45,918 nt of DNA from an uncultured Eubacterium sp. (GCA_905233545.1 CAJOEV010000019.1:1-45918); one strand, 5' to 3'. Numbered from the stretch's first letter, positions 9,036 through 19,643 are shown. Notes: generated by a model not told the origin, from the sequence alone. Made by a program: numbers and translations.

Positions 9036-10293
9036 AAACGACCTCTCCTTCGCATATAGTCATAATATTTTTTCCGCAGAGCTCCCAGCCCTCAAAGGGT
9101 GTTGCCCTGCCCATGGATTTGAATTCATCGGGGTTAACCGTGAATTTTCTGTTTATATCAATCAGCGCTAAATCAGCCTTTTCACCAACAGCTATTTTTC
9201 CGCTTCCGAGATTAAATATTTCACGCGGTTTAACGCTCATAAGTTCAATCAGTTTTTCAAGGCTTATTATACCTCCTTTAACAAGCTTTGTATAGAGCAC
9301 GGGGAACGCGGTTTCAAGACCGACTATTCCCATTGCCGAGCCCTTAAGCCCCTTGCTTTTTTCATCTTTTGAATGGGGCGCGTGGTCGGTTGCAACAACA
9401 TCAATCGTTCCGTCAATAATGCCCTCAATCAAGGCTTGTCTGTCCTCGGCTGAACGCAGCGGAGGATTCATTTTAAAGCGCCCGTCCTCTTTCATATCCA
9501 TATCGCAGAGGGTTAAATAGTGGGGCGCAGTTTCGCAGGTCACCTTTACTCCCCTTGCCTTTGCCTTTCTTATTATCTCAACGCTTTCCTTTGTTGAAAT
9601 GTGGCAGACGTGATACCTGCATCCCGTTTCTTCTGCAAGACGGCAGTCCCTTTCAATCTGAGCCCACTCGCTTTCGGAGCATATTCCCTTGTGATTATGT
9701 AGTCTTGCATATTCGCCGTCGTGAATGTATCCGCCGTGAAGAAGCTCATTAACTTCGCAGTGGGCGGAGATAACAGCATCCTCCTCGGCGCATTTTTTCA
9801 TAGCATCTTTCATATCGCTTTCGCTTTGAACACCGCAGCCGTCATCCGAAAAGCCGACTGCAATATCTTTCAGTGAAGCGAAATCAACAAGCTCGCCCTC
9901 TCCCTTTCTTCCTTTGGTTATTGAAGCAAAGGGATGAACTTTTATAACGGCATCGCGTTCAATTATATCCGTCTGCGCTTTTATTCCGTCCATTGAATCG
10001 GGAACGGGGTTAACATTCGGCATTGAGCAAACATCCGTATAGCCCGAAGCAGCCGCAGCCGTTGTTCCCGTTTTAATCGTTTCCTTATATGAAAAACCGG
10101 GCTCACGAAGATGAACATGAACATCTGCGAAACCCGGAATTAAATAGTTATTTTTACAATCAATAATACGCTCAGCCCCATCGGAAGAAACAGAAACACC
10201 AATAGCGCTGACGGTTGAATTTTCGATAATTATTTCGTTTTTAACAAAACCGTTTCCCGTATAGACGAGAGCATTTTTCAAAACAAGTGTCAT
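9022..10293 (-). CDS. pyrC: Dihydroorotase
   Basis: PyrC cyclises carbamoyl-aspartate to dihydroorotate. Metal-binding HVHLREPG (His59 and His61 by the start used here), an SMPNVNP segment and ATDHAPHSKDE near the C-terminus match the Bacillus-type amidohydrolase. Open frame reaches an ATG at 10320, but that codon abuts the promoter -10 box, and the inferred transcript begins at about 10316. The ATG at 10293 (MTLVLKN), with AAAGGGAAGGG upstream, is therefore chosen, giving 423 aa. This is the first gene of the pyr operon. Confidence 0.94.
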   Translation of the reverse strand: MTLVLKNALVYTGNGFVKNEIIIENSTVSAIGVSVSSDGAERIIDCKNNYLIPGFADVHVHLREPGFSYKETIKTGTTAAAASGYTDVCSMPNVNPVPDSMDGIKAQTDIIERDAVIKVHPFASITKGRKGEGELVDFASLKDIAVGFSDDGCGVQSESDMKDAMKKCAEEDAVISAHCEVNELLHGGYIHDGEYARLHNHKGICSESEWAQIERDCRLAEETGCRYHVCHISTKESVEIIRKAKARGVKVTCETAPHYLTLCDMDMKEDGRFKMNPPLRSAEDRQALIEGIIDGTIDVVATDHAPHSKDEKSKGLKGSAMGIVGLETAFPVLYTKLVKGGIISLEKLIELMSVKPREIFNLGSGKIAVGEKADLALIDINRKFTVNPDEFKSMGRATPFEGWELCGKNIMTICEGEVVYEAI

Positions 10294-10322
10294 AGAAAAG
10301 TACCCTTCCCTTTCGGACATTT

Positions 10323-10351
10323 ATTATATAATAGAATAGATATAGTGTCAA
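10323..10351 (-). promoter_or_regulatory. pyr operon promoter, perfect consensus
   Basis: On the minus strand TTGACA (10351-10346), a 17-nt spacer and TATAAT (10328-10323) are all exact sigma-A consensus. Transcription would start near 10316, leaving a leader of only about 23 nt before pyrC. That is too short for a PyrR-type attenuator. Confidence 0.88.
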
Positions 10352-10372
10352 TATGTAATAATATACAAAAAT

Positions 10373-10412
10373 GTTAGGTGTTAGGTTTTAGGTTTTAGGG
10401 GTTAGGGGTTAG
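10373..10412. repeat. Heptamer array
   Basis: Period-7 array of TTAGGTG, TTAGGTT, TTAGGTT, TTAGGGG, TTAGGGG between the pyr promoter and the ECF gene terminator. Confidence 0.8.
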
Positions 10413-10414
10413 AA

Positions 10415-10440
10415 AAAACGGCTGAAAGCTCAGCCGTTTT
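10415..10440 (-). terminator. Rho-independent terminator of the ECF S gene
   Basis: A 10-bp perfect stem AAAACGGCTG / CAGCCGTTTT with a 6-nt loop is followed on the minus strand by a T run. It lies 2 nt past the stop codon. Confidence 0.88.
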
Positions 10441-10442
10441 GA

Positions 10443-11015
10443 TTATTTTTCTTTTTTTGCAATATTGATAATACGAACAATTGCCGTACTTAAAACAAGA
10501 TTGATTGCAAGCTCGACAAAGAAGTTCAAACCGATAACTCCTGTTAAAACGAAAAGTCCTGCGTTATCCTTGCCTGCTGCAGTTGCCCATTCGGTTATGG
10601 TCGGCATAAAGAACAGCCAACAGCCAACGGCAAAAACGCCTGTGTTCACAACGGGAGCAACAACGCCCGCACTTATCGCCGCAACAAGCTTGTTTTTGCT
10701 TTCAATAAGCTTATAAACCACGCCTGCTGCAAGACCTGCAAGAGCACCTTTCAGAAGAACAGTTATTACTGTTCCTGCAGGATTGATTCCGAGGAATAAG
10801 CCTGCATCACCCGATATTAAAACCGTTACTCCGAATGCAAGACCGAGCCATGCACCTGCGCCGATTCCGTAAAGCGCTGCGCCGACAATAATCGGCACTA
10901 AAACAAGCGAAATCGAGAACATTCCGAACTTGATGAAGCTGCCGAGAAGCTGAAGAACAACAACAATCGCTGTCATAACTCCGATTCCGACAATCGTTCT
11001 TGTGTTTGTTTTCAT
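10443..11015 (-). CDS. ECF-type transporter substrate-binding (S) component
   Basis: The 190-aa protein is very hydrophobic with about six predicted membrane segments and a short basic tail (IINIAKKEK). The pattern resembles S components of energy-coupling factor vitamin transporters: an N-terminal MTAIVVVLQLL helix, a central AFGVTVLISGDAGLFLGINP region and PVVNTGVF. Such proteins bind a vitamin or micronutrient and dock on a shared EcfAA'T module encoded elsewhere. The substrate cannot be told from sequence. AGAAAGGA lies ahead of the ATG. It has its own promoter, a structured leader of about 75 nt and its own terminator, so it is monocistronic. Confidence 0.75.
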   Translation of the reverse strand: MKTNTRTIVGIGVMTAIVVVLQLLGSFIKFGMFSISLVLVPIIVGAALYGIGAGAWLGLAFGVTVLISGDAGLFLGINPAGTVITVLLKGALAGLAAGVVYKLIESKNKLVAAISAGVVAPVVNTGVFAVGCWLFFMPTITEWATAAGKDNAGLFVLTGVIGLNFFVELAINLVLSTAIVRIINIAKKEK

Positions 11016-11090
11016 ATTTAGTTTTCCTTTCTGCTACTGTTCCAAGCGAAAACGCCGAGGACTGTCTTTTGCCCTCTGTGGATACAATGC
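11016..11090 (-). promoter_or_regulatory. Possible structured leader of the ECF S gene
   Basis: The leader of about 75 nt between the inferred transcription start and the ATG holds two short hairpins on the minus strand: GAGG...CCTC, and GGCG-TTTT-CGCT. S-component genes are often under vitamin riboswitches, but I do not recognise a TPP, FMN, cobalamin, preQ1 or THF consensus here. Confidence 0.35.
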
Positions 11091-11096
11091 GGTCAT

Positions 11097-11124
11097 ATTA
11101 TATCAAAAATAATGTAAATGTCAA
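11097..11124 (-). promoter_or_regulatory. Promoter of the ECF S gene
   Basis: Minus strand TTGACA (11124-11119), 16-nt spacer, TATAAT (11102-11097). It is divergent from the TSCPD-gene promoter. Confidence 0.82.
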
Positions 11125-11147
11125 TTAATAAAGTTAACAAAATAATG

Positions 11148-11176
11148 TTGAAATGGCACTCATTAATATGTATAAT
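11148..11176 (+). promoter_or_regulatory. Promoter of the TSCPD gene
   Basis: TTGAAA (11148-11153), 17-nt spacer, TATAAT (11171-11176). It is positioned about 30 nt before the ATG at 11208. Confidence 0.8.
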
Positions 11177-11207
11177 AATATAGATTAAATTGGAAAAGAG
11201 AAGGATT

Positions 11208-11462
11208 ATGCAGTATAAATATAAAACAAGAGGAACATGTTCAAGAGAAATCACTATTGATATCAACGACGATAACACTATCGGAGATGTTTCGTTTCTT
11301 GGCGGCTGCAACGGCAACCTCAAGGGTATATGTGCACTTGTTAAAGGAAAAAACATTGATGAGGTTATCAGCACATTGAAAGGTATCGACTGCAATTTCA
11401 GAGGAACCTCCTGCCCCGACCAGTTGGCAAGGGCACTTGAACAAATTAAGAATGAAGAGTGA
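11208..11462 (+). CDS. TSCPD-domain protein (TIGR03905-like)
   Basis: Small protein of 84 aa with the TSCPD motif near its end (GTSCPDQLARAL) and conserved Cys residues in TRGTCS and GGCNGN. The domain also occurs at the C-terminus of some ribonucleotide reductases and as short free proteins in Clostridia, where it probably binds metal; no function is proven. The start is put at ATG 11208 because AGAGAAGG precedes it; the frame extends to a TTG at 11190 with no ribosome site. The last codons (KNEE-stop) come from a heptamer array. It may be co-transcribed with the glycosidase 61 nt downstream. Confidence 0.85.
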   Translation: MQYKYKTRGTCSREITIDINDDNTIGDVSFLGGCNGNLKGICALVKGKNIDEVISTLKGIDCNFRGTSCPDQLARALEQIKNEE

Positions 11463-11510
11463 AGAATTAAGAGTTTCGGTTACTCGCTTCGCTCAAACAA
11501 TTAATTCTTT
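11447..11510. repeat. Heptamer array with hairpin core
   Basis: AATGAAG / AGTGAAG / AATTAAG-type heptamers overlap the stop of the TSCPD gene. They are followed by a core GGTTACTCGCTTCGCTC and a tract (TTAATTCTT) that can pair back with AAGAATTAA. The same core in the other orientation occurs at 2360-2376 and 21062-21080. Confidence 0.65.
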
Positions 11511-11523
11511 GGAGATATAATTT

Positions 11524-13446
11524 ATGTTTAAATTAGAAAGCAATCGTTTAAAAAGAGAATTCAAAATTTCAAACAACACCTTTTATGCAAGTCAGATTCA
11601 TAACAAATGTTCTGATATGAATTTCGTTCCCGACGGAAATTCAAGCGAATTTGTTATTTATTTTGAAGACGGAACTCAGTTTTCATCAAAAAGACTTCCC
11701 GTTGTTAATTCAAGCGAAAACGAAGGAAAACTAAGCTTTACCTTTGCTGAGAACAGGGGCGTTACCGTTACTGTTGAATACTGGATTCATGCAGACGGAA
11801 ATTCAATCTGCAAACAGCTTACAATTCAGCAGACTAATGATGAAAAAATCTCCGCTGTCCTTCTTGAAAACATCGGAATTGTAAATTCACAGACTCACTT
11901 CGGTGTTGAAGCTGTTTCGGGCAGCGAAATTCCTGAGTATCAGGCTATGCTCGGTCAGCCGTATTTCATCGACAGTCTGTTTTTCGGATGTGAATTTCCC
12001 GCAACGGATAACAGAATCACTCACGGCAGAGGTCAGATAAAATACTATATCGGCAAGAGCGTTAAGGATTTCAAATGCCCCGTAACAGTTATGGGCGCCG
12101 CAAAGGACAACACTCTTATTGAAGTTAAAAAAGCATTTAATGAATACATTGATTTCATCAGTGTTCCCAGAGAGCTCAGATTCAACTGCAATAATTGGTA
12201 CGACAGCTTGAATAATGTTGATGAAGAAAAGATTAAATCGCTTTTCACTGCTGTTAACGATAATCTTAAATCAAACAATGCTCCAAAGATTGCATCCTTC
12301 GTCATTGACGACGGATGGCAGAGTGAGAAAGCAAAATTCTGGGAAGTTAACGCTAAAAGCTTCCCGAATGAATTAAAAGATATTTCCGAGCTTACAAAAT
12401 CATTCGACAGCTCACTCGGACTCTGGTTATCTCCGAGAGGCGGATACAGCAACTGCAAGAAATTTGCAAAGAAAATCCAGAGAGGCAAAAACGGATTCTT
12501 TAACGAAGAATCCAATGATGTTTGCGTCGGCTCCGAGAAATACATTAACAATGTCTGTGAATTCTTAACCGAAAAGATTAATTCACTCGGCATTAACTAT
12601 CTTAAGCTCGACGGTTTTGCTCTTGTTCCCTGCAGAAACGAAAAGCACGACCACTTAGTCGGTGGATTTGAGGATATGTATTTCGTCACAGAAATGTGGC
12701 ACAGATGGATTGACTGCTTTGAAAAGCTCAGAAAAGCAAACAGCGAGCTCTTCATCAATATGACCTGCTATGTTAATCCGTCGCCCTGGTGGCTCCAGTG
12801 GGTTAATGCTTTATGGATTCAAAACAGCAAGGATATCGGCTTTGCAAACAATATTGAAAACCAGAGCAAGCTTGACGCTGAATTAACCTACCGCGACGCA
12901 AGATATTATGACTGCTTTGTCCGCCGTTCAAGTGCGCTTCCGATGAATGCGGCATACAACCACGAACCCATTTACGGAAGAAAAGCCGAAGTTGAATACA
13001 ACGACGGTGATTTTGAGAAATACTTATATTGGTGTGCAATCAGGGGTGCGGCATTAAACGAGCTTTATCTTTCACCCGATATGATGAACGAATTCAAATG
13101 GTCATCCCTTGCAAAGGTTATGACCTTCCAGAAGGAAAACTTTGAAATTCTTAAAAACGCATCATTCATCGGCGGTGACCCCGAGGGCAGCAATATCTAC
13201 GGATTTATTTCCTTTACTGAGGACGGCGAAGGAATTGTTGCACTGAGAAACCCGAGCGACGAAATCACTCCTCTTACTCTTACATTCAATAAGCTTATGG
13301 GTGTTAACGAAAGCTTTGAAAACAGAAAATGCGAAGTTGTTTTTGCATCGACTGAAATAGATACCGACAGAGAATTTTCATACAACGATAAGCTTGACAT
13401 TTCAATGAATACATTTGAAACCGTTATATTGAAATTCACAAAATAA
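11524..13446 (+). CDS. Clan GH-D glycoside hydrolase (alpha-galactosidase-like)
   Basis: The 640-aa protein has no signal peptide, so it is probably cytosolic. An N-terminal beta-rich domain (about 1-210) is followed by a TIM-barrel with FVIDDGWQ (about 259-266), a clan GH-D hallmark. YLKLDGF has Asp363 as candidate nucleophile, and WIQNSKDIGF has Asp437 as candidate acid/base. A small beta C-terminal domain ends it. The arrangement resembles GH36/GH27 alpha-galactosidases and raffinose-synthase-like enzymes; family and substrate are not certain. It sits 14 nt before lepB. With galE and galT elsewhere in the window it would fit alpha-galactoside use. Confidence 0.78.
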   Translation: MFKLESNRLKREFKISNNTFYASQIHNKCSDMNFVPDGNSSEFVIYFEDGTQFSSKRLPVVNSSENEGKLSFTFAENRGVTVTVEYWIHADGNSICKQLTIQQTNDEKISAVLLENIGIVNSQTHFGVEAVSGSEIPEYQAMLGQPYFIDSLFFGCEFPATDNRITHGRGQIKYYIGKSVKDFKCPVTVMGAAKDNTLIEVKKAFNEYIDFISVPRELRFNCNNWYDSLNNVDEEKIKSLFTAVNDNLKSNNAPKIASFVIDDGWQSEKAKFWEVNAKSFPNELKDISELTKSFDSSLGLWLSPRGGYSNCKKFAKKIQRGKNGFFNEESNDVCVGSEKYINNVCEFLTEKINSLGINYLKLDGFALVPCRNEKHDHLVGGFEDMYFVTEMWHRWIDCFEKLRKANSELFINMTCYVNPSPWWLQWVNALWIQNSKDIGFANNIENQSKLDAELTYRDARYYDCFVRRSSALPMNAAYNHEPIYGRKAEVEYNDGDFEKYLYWCAIRGAALNELYLSPDMMNEFKWSSLAKVMTFQKENFEILKNASFIGGDPEGSNIYGFISFTEDGEGIVALRNPSDEITPLTLTFNKLMGVNESFENRKCEVVFASTEIDTDREFSYNDKLDISMNTFETVILKFTK

Positions 13447-13460
13447 ACGAGGACAGAAAT

Positions 13461-14075
13461 ATGGATAACGAAAACATCAAAAACACTAATGAAGAAGTAA
13501 AAAAGCAAAAATCGAAGCTAAGAGAAACGCTTGATTTCTTTCTTCCGATTATAATTGCTCTCATTGTTGCAATGCTTCTTAAAACCTTTATATTTGCTAA
13601 TGCAGTTGTTCCGACAGGCTCAATGCTGAATACAATTCACGAGGGCGACAGAATTATTGCAAGCCGAATTGAGTACAATTTCAACGACCCAGAAAGATTT
13701 GACATAATCATTTTCAAAGCTCCCGATGAGGTTGCCAAAGGAAACGAAAAAGAATACTATGTTAAAAGAATTATCGGGCTCCCGGGTGAAACAGTAACAA
13801 TTGTCAACGGCGTTGTTTATGTTGCCAATGCAAGCGGAAAAACAACCCAGCTCAGGGACGATTTTGTTACCGCCTGCACACCGACGGGCAATTTCGGACC
13901 ATATACAGTTCCCGAAAACAGCTATTTCGTTATGGGCGATAACAGAGAAAATTCCATTGACTCGCGCTATTGGGCTACAACAAATTATGTTGATGAGGAT
14001 TTGATTATCGGCAAGGTAAAATTCAGATATTATCCCTTCGACAAATTCGGAAAGCTTGATAAAGAGGATTATTAA
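13461..14075 (+). CDS. lepB: Signal peptidase I
   Basis: Membrane-anchored protease that removes Sec/Tat signal peptides. The 204-aa protein has one N-terminal membrane segment (about 27-50). The catalytic Ser54 lies in PTGSML, the general base Lys102 in YYVKRIIGLPGE, and the C-terminal GDNRENSIDSRYW box is present. Single-span topology is the Gram-positive type. GAGGAC precedes the ATG. It follows the glycosidase closely and probably shares its transcript. It converges on the atp operon, with a transposon-interrupted terminator between them. Confidence 0.95.
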   Translation: MDNENIKNTNEEVKKQKSKLRETLDFFLPIIIALIVAMLLKTFIFANAVVPTGSMLNTIHEGDRIIASRIEYNFNDPERFDIIIFKAPDEVAKGNEKEYYVKRIIGLPGETVTIVNGVVYVANASGKTTQLRDDFVTACTPTGNFGPYTVPENSYFVMGDNRENSIDSRYWATTNYVDEDLIIGKVKFRYYPFDKFGKLDKEDY

Positions 14076-14094
14076 TAATAATCGAAACGAAACT

Positions 14095-14356
14095 AAAAAC
14101 AGCACTCGGTTAGGGCGTTGAACTTAGGGATTTGATAGCCTCAAAATGCATATTTTAGCGAAATACTGCGTTAAAAATGCTCGGAATAAACAAATTATTC
14201 CTGTGCTTTTTGAGATAGGTATTTTTCGTTATAACAATGAATAAACAGGGCTTAAGGCTGGCGCCTTAAGCCCTGTTTTGAAGCAGTTAGAGCGAAAAAG
14301 AGCATTTCAAAATCTATTAAATCCCTAAGTTCAACGCCCTTTGAGTGCTGTTTTTT
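14095..14356. terminator. Bidirectional terminator interrupted in its loop
   Basis: The left arm AAAAACAGCACTC (14095-14107) and right arm GAGTGCTGTTTTT (14343-14355) are perfectly complementary over 13 bp. They are flanked by A and T runs, which is the form of a bidirectional rho-independent terminator between lepB and atpC. The 235 nt between them contain a MITE-like element. Removing the element and one TT restores a GGTT tetraloop. The inverted-repeat insert prolongs the stem, so termination may survive. Confidence 0.8.
14112..14340. mobile_element. MITE-like element, copy B (complete)
   Basis: The element is about 229 nt with 27-nt terminal inverted repeats (14112-14138 and 14314-14340) that differ at one position. 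Outer ends are AGGGCG...CGCCCT, flanked by a TT on each side (possible 2-bp target duplication). A perfect 16-bp central hairpin (14243-14258 / 14263-14278, loop tggc) and imperfect complementarity elsewhere mean it can fold along its length. There is no coding frame, so movement would need a transposase in trans. The 1-182 copy is its relative. Confidence 0.8.
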
Positions 14357-14768
14357 ATATATTGTGTCTGTTTTTAATTTTAAGTCGTTCCATTGCTCGC
14401 GCAAGGTCATTCTTTGATTGATGGTATTCGAAAATTGACTGTTTCTGACGAAGCGCTTCCTCTGCTCTGATTTTAGCTTCTTCAGCTCTTTTAGAATCTA
14501 TTTCTTCAGGCTTTTCAACAGAAATGCAAACAACATATGCCACATTATCAAAATACTCAATAAAGCCTCCTGAAATAAATGCGTCTATTACCTCATTATC
14601 GGGAGTTTTAATAACCACCTCGCCCGATTCAAGGGGAGCAACCGTGTTTTCGTGATGAGCAAGGAAACCCATCTGACCTCCGTCCGCAATCGGCAGAGTC
14701 AGCGAAACACATTCACCGTCAAAAAAGGTTTTGTTTGAGGCAATAATTTTCAGTTTAAATGTATTCAA
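14355..14768 (-). CDS. atpC: ATP synthase F1 epsilon subunit
   Basis: Epsilon links the gamma rotor to the c ring and inhibits ATP hydrolysis. It has the N-terminal beta-sandwich (FKLKIIASNKTFF ... LPIADGGQMGFLAHHEN) and a C-terminal helical hairpin (from about EEIDSKRAEEAK). The frame opens at a GTG at 14777, but AGGTGA overlaps that codon. The TTG at 14768 (MNTFKLKI) is properly spaced behind AGGTGA and is chosen, giving 137 aa. The stop codon directly abuts the terminator stem. It is the last gene of the atp operon. Confidence 0.93.
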   Translation of the reverse strand: MNTFKLKIIASNKTFFDGECVSLTLPIADGGQMGFLAHHENTVAPLESGEVVIKTPDNEVIDAFISGGFIEYFDNVAYVVCISVEKPEEIDSKRAEEAKIRAEEALRQKQSIFEYHQSKNDLARAMERLKIKNRHNI

Positions 14769-14785
14769 TCCACTCACCTCAATAT

Positions 14786-14830
14786 AATCGGGTGCGGGCA
14801 GAGCCCGCCATCAATCCGTAATTCGTAACT

Positions 14831-14831
<1 letters not shown>
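14786..14831. repeat. GC-rich core and short heptamer tract between atpD and atpC
   Basis: The core CGGGTGCGGGCAGAGCCCGCC, similar to 4741-4760, is followed by AATCCGT / AATTCGT heptamers that run to the atpD stop. It lies in the only sizeable gap (about 60 nt) of the atp operon besides those near atpE. Confidence 0.6.
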
Positions 14832-17132
<2,301 letters not shown>

Positions 17133-17148
17133 ATAATTCAGCCTTTAA

Positions 17149-19161
17149 TTATTTTTCGAATTCATCAACAGCATTAAGGATTTGTTCCTTAAGCTCATCG
17201 GTCAATACCTTTTCGGTATTGATTTTTTCAATTATTTCTTTATGGTTTTCACTAATGTATTTAAGCATTTCTGCCTGATACTTTTTGATATTCTTTATTT
17301 CAACGCCGACAAAGCGCTTGCCGATTGCAGCAACAAGGGTTATAACCTGCTGAGCAAGCGACATCGGATTACCGAGCGGCTGCTTTAAAAGCTCCATAAG
17401 TCCGCTTCCGTAAACAAGACTTGCCTTTGTTTCTTCGTCAAGGTCCGAAGAAAACTGGGTGAAAACCTCCATCTCCCTGAACTGAGCAAGGTCAACACGG
17501 AGAGAGCCCGAGGCTTTCTTCATTGCTTTTGTCTGGGCTGCACCGCCGACACGCGATACTGAAAGACCGACGTTAACGGCAGGTCTCTGACCTGCAAAGA
17601 ACAAGTCTGCTTCAAGATAAATCTGACCGTCGGTTATAGAAATAACGTTTGTCGGAATGTATGCCGAAACGTCTCCCGCCTGGGTTTCGATAATCGGAAG
17701 CGCTGTTATAGAGCCTCCGCCGAGTTCATCCGAAAGACGGCTTGAACGCTCAAGTAGTCTTGAATGGAGATAGAATACGTCTCCGGGATATGCCTCTCGT
17801 CCGGGAGGTCTTTCAAGAAGGAGCGAAATTGCTCTGTATGCAACAGCGTGTTTGCTTAAATCATCATATACAATAAGGCAATCCCTGCCCTGATACATAA
17901 AGTATTCCGCAATTGCCGTTGCCGAATACGGCGAAATGTACTGAAGCGACGCCGGGTCAGCAGCGGTTGAACAAACAACGATTGTATATTCAAGCGCACC
18001 GTGCTTTTCAAGGTCGCCGACAAGCTTTGCAACCGTTGAAGCCTTCTGACCGATTGCATTATAAATACAGATACAGTCCTTGCCCTTCTGGTTGAGAATT
18101 GTATCAAGAGCAATCGAGGTTTTACCTGTCTGGCGGTCGCCGATAATAAGCTCTCTCTGGCCTCTTCCTATCGGGAACATAGAGTCAATTGCAAGAATTC
18201 CAGTTTCAAGAGGTTTTGAAACTGATTTTCTTTCAACAATTGACGGAGCAGGCTGTTCCACAAGACGGTAGTCATCTGCGTCTATTTTTCCCTTGCCGTC
18301 AATCGGCTCGCCGAGCGCATTGACAACTCGTCCAATAAAACCTTCACCAACGGGAACACCTGCTTTTTTGCCGGTTCTTTTAACTCTTGAGCCCTCGCTT
18401 ATTTCATCGTCACTTCCGAAAAGAATACATCCGATAGAGTTCTTTTTGATGTTCTGAACCATTCCTTTAACGCCTGATTCAAAGATGATAATCTCACCGT
18501 ACATAACGGAATTAAGTCCGTAGACAGTTGCAATACCGTCGCCGACACTGATAACGGTTCCGATTTCCTCATCCTTTGTTTCAAACTCAAATTCTTTTAT
18601 ATCTTCTTTAAGAATTGAGATAATACCTGCGGTGTCGATATTATTGTTCTGAACGGCATTTTTCTCAACGCTTTCTTTTATGCTGTTGAGTTTTGTTTTA
18701 AGACTGCGGTCAAACTGTTTGCCGTCAACGTCAATAACAAATCCGCCGATTAACGATGGGTCTTTAACTATTTCGATTTTTGCATCCGCAGCGCCTGTTT
18801 CTTTGCAGACAAATGCCTTAAAGCCTTCAAGCTGCTCAGCCGATGGGTCCGTTACACAGCGGATAACTGCGTTTGCAATATTGTTTCTTTTATCAAGCTC
18901 AATAAGATATTCCTTTGCTATCTGAGAAAACTCATTAAGCTGCATTTCATCACTGATTTTTGCAATAACACCTCTGATTGACTTCGGGAAAAGCTCTTTA
19001 ATGGCGTTTTCCTTTTCCTGTGCAGGAACGGAGGGACTGTCGAGTATTTCGGCAACCTCGTTTGTTGAGTCAATCACAGACTTGGTTTTATTAATATCAT
19101 CCACACTGACATTGGCTTTGAGCAGTGCAGAAATATAGTCGTTAATCATCATCTGATTCAT
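17149..19161 (-). CDS. Fused ATP synthase delta-alpha subunit
   Basis: One uninterrupted 670-codon frame encodes an F1 delta (OSCP) domain followed by a complete F1 alpha subunit. Residues about 1-165 look like delta (AtpH), ending in the family's [21 protein letters not shown] polar linker (about 166-180, [14 protein letters not shown]) leads to the alpha part from about 180, with [19 protein letters not shown], Walker [12 protein letters not shown] and [20 protein letters not shown]. Usually atpH and atpA are separate; here no stop or internal start with a good ribosome site is apparent at the join. The start overlaps the atpF stop (TAATG). No other delta gene is in the operon, so the fusion must supply both subunits. 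Confidence 0.9.
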   Translation of the reverse strand: MNQMMINDYISALLKANVSVDDINKTKSVIDSTNEVAEILDSPSVPAQEKENAIKELFPKSIRGVIAKISDEMQLNEFSQIAKEYLIELDKRNNIANAVIRCVTDPSAEQLEGFKAFVCKETGAADAKIEIVKDPSLIGGFVIDVDGKQFDRSLKTKLNSIKESVEKNAVQNNNIDTAGIISILKEDIKEFEFETKDEEIGTVISVGDGIATVYGLNSVMYGEIIIFESGVKGMVQNIKKNSIGCILFGSDDEISEGSRVKRTGKKAGVPVGEGFIGRVVNALGEPIDGKGKIDADDYRLVEQPAPSIVERKSVSKPLETGILAIDSMFPIGRGQRELIIGDRQTGKTSIALDTILNQKGKDCICIYNAIGQKASTVAKLVGDLEKHGALEYTIVVCSTAADPASLQYISPYSATAIAEYFMYQGRDCLIVYDDLSKHAVAYRAISLLLERPPGREAYPGDVFYLHSRLLERSSRLSDELGGGSITALPIIETQAGDVSAYIPTNVISITDGQIYLEADLFFAGQRPAVNVGLSVSRVGGAAQTKAMKKASGSLRVDLAQFREMEVFTQFSSDLDEETKASLVYGSGLMELLKQPLGNPMSLAQQVITLVAAIGKRFVGVEIKNIKKYQAEMLKYISENHKEIIEKINTEKVLTDELKEQILNAVDEFEK

Positions 19162-19643
19162 TATTCTTCACTGCTTTCCTTTAAGAATTCATCAAAAATA
19201 TCGCTGTTTGTGTCAGCGCTGATATTCTTGCCGACAACCTTTTCGGCTGCCTGCATTGCAAGAGAGGCAATTTCTTCTTTTGCAGCTCTCTGCGCATTGA
19301 GAGTGTCAATCTCAATCTGCTTTTTGGCATCAGCTTTCAAAGCCTTAGCGTCTGCTTCGGCTTCTTCAATAATTTTATTGTATTCAACCTTTGCATTATC
19401 CTTGGCTTCGGAAATAATCTGCTCTCCCTCAGCCTCATAATTTGCAATCCTGTTTTCGTAATCAGCAAGCTTTTCATTCGCTTCCTTTTCAGTCTGAGCT
19501 GCATCGTCAAACTGCTTTTGAATAAGCTCTTTTCTTGCATCCATAACTTTTTTGATTCTGCCGAAAAGAAACTTTCTCATAAGTAAATAGAAAACAACAA
19601 GATTGATAAAGGTGAACGCTATGTTCCAGTCAAACTTTAACAT
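19161..19643 (-). CDS. atpF: ATP synthase Fo b subunit
   Basis: Peripheral stalk subunit of 160 aa. One N-terminal membrane helix (about 8-27, [19 protein letters not shown]) is followed by a long charged coiled coil rich in Ala, Glu and Lys. It binds the delta domain at the top of F1, which here is fused to alpha. The coding end overlaps the next start by one base, implying coupled translation. Confidence 0.95.
   Translation of the reverse strand: MLKFDWNIAFTFINLVVFYLLMRKFLFGRIKKVMDARKELIQKQFDDAAQTEKEANEKLADYENRIANYEAEGEQIISEAKDNAKVEYNKIIEEAEADAKALKADAKKQIEIDTLNAQRAAKEEIASLAMQAAEKVVGKNISADTNSDIFDEFLKESSEE

Noticed and set aside
10293-10351. PyrR attenuator upstream of pyrC
   Set aside because: The inferred transcript starts about 23 nt before the ATG, leaving no space for the binding loop and terminator.
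10373-10412. CRISPR array or telomere-like repeat
   Set aside because: Units are 7 nt, degenerate and have no spacers, so not CRISPR. The TTAGGT-like units resemble telomere repeats only by chance; the same period with other units occurs at many internal loci.
13461-14105. Long opposite-strand frames (for example 13620-14105 and 39246-39941 minus, 19973-20773 plus)
   Set aside because: They lie antisense to well-identified genes (lepB, galT, atpB) and have no ribosome sites or recognisable domains; they are shadows caused by codon bias.
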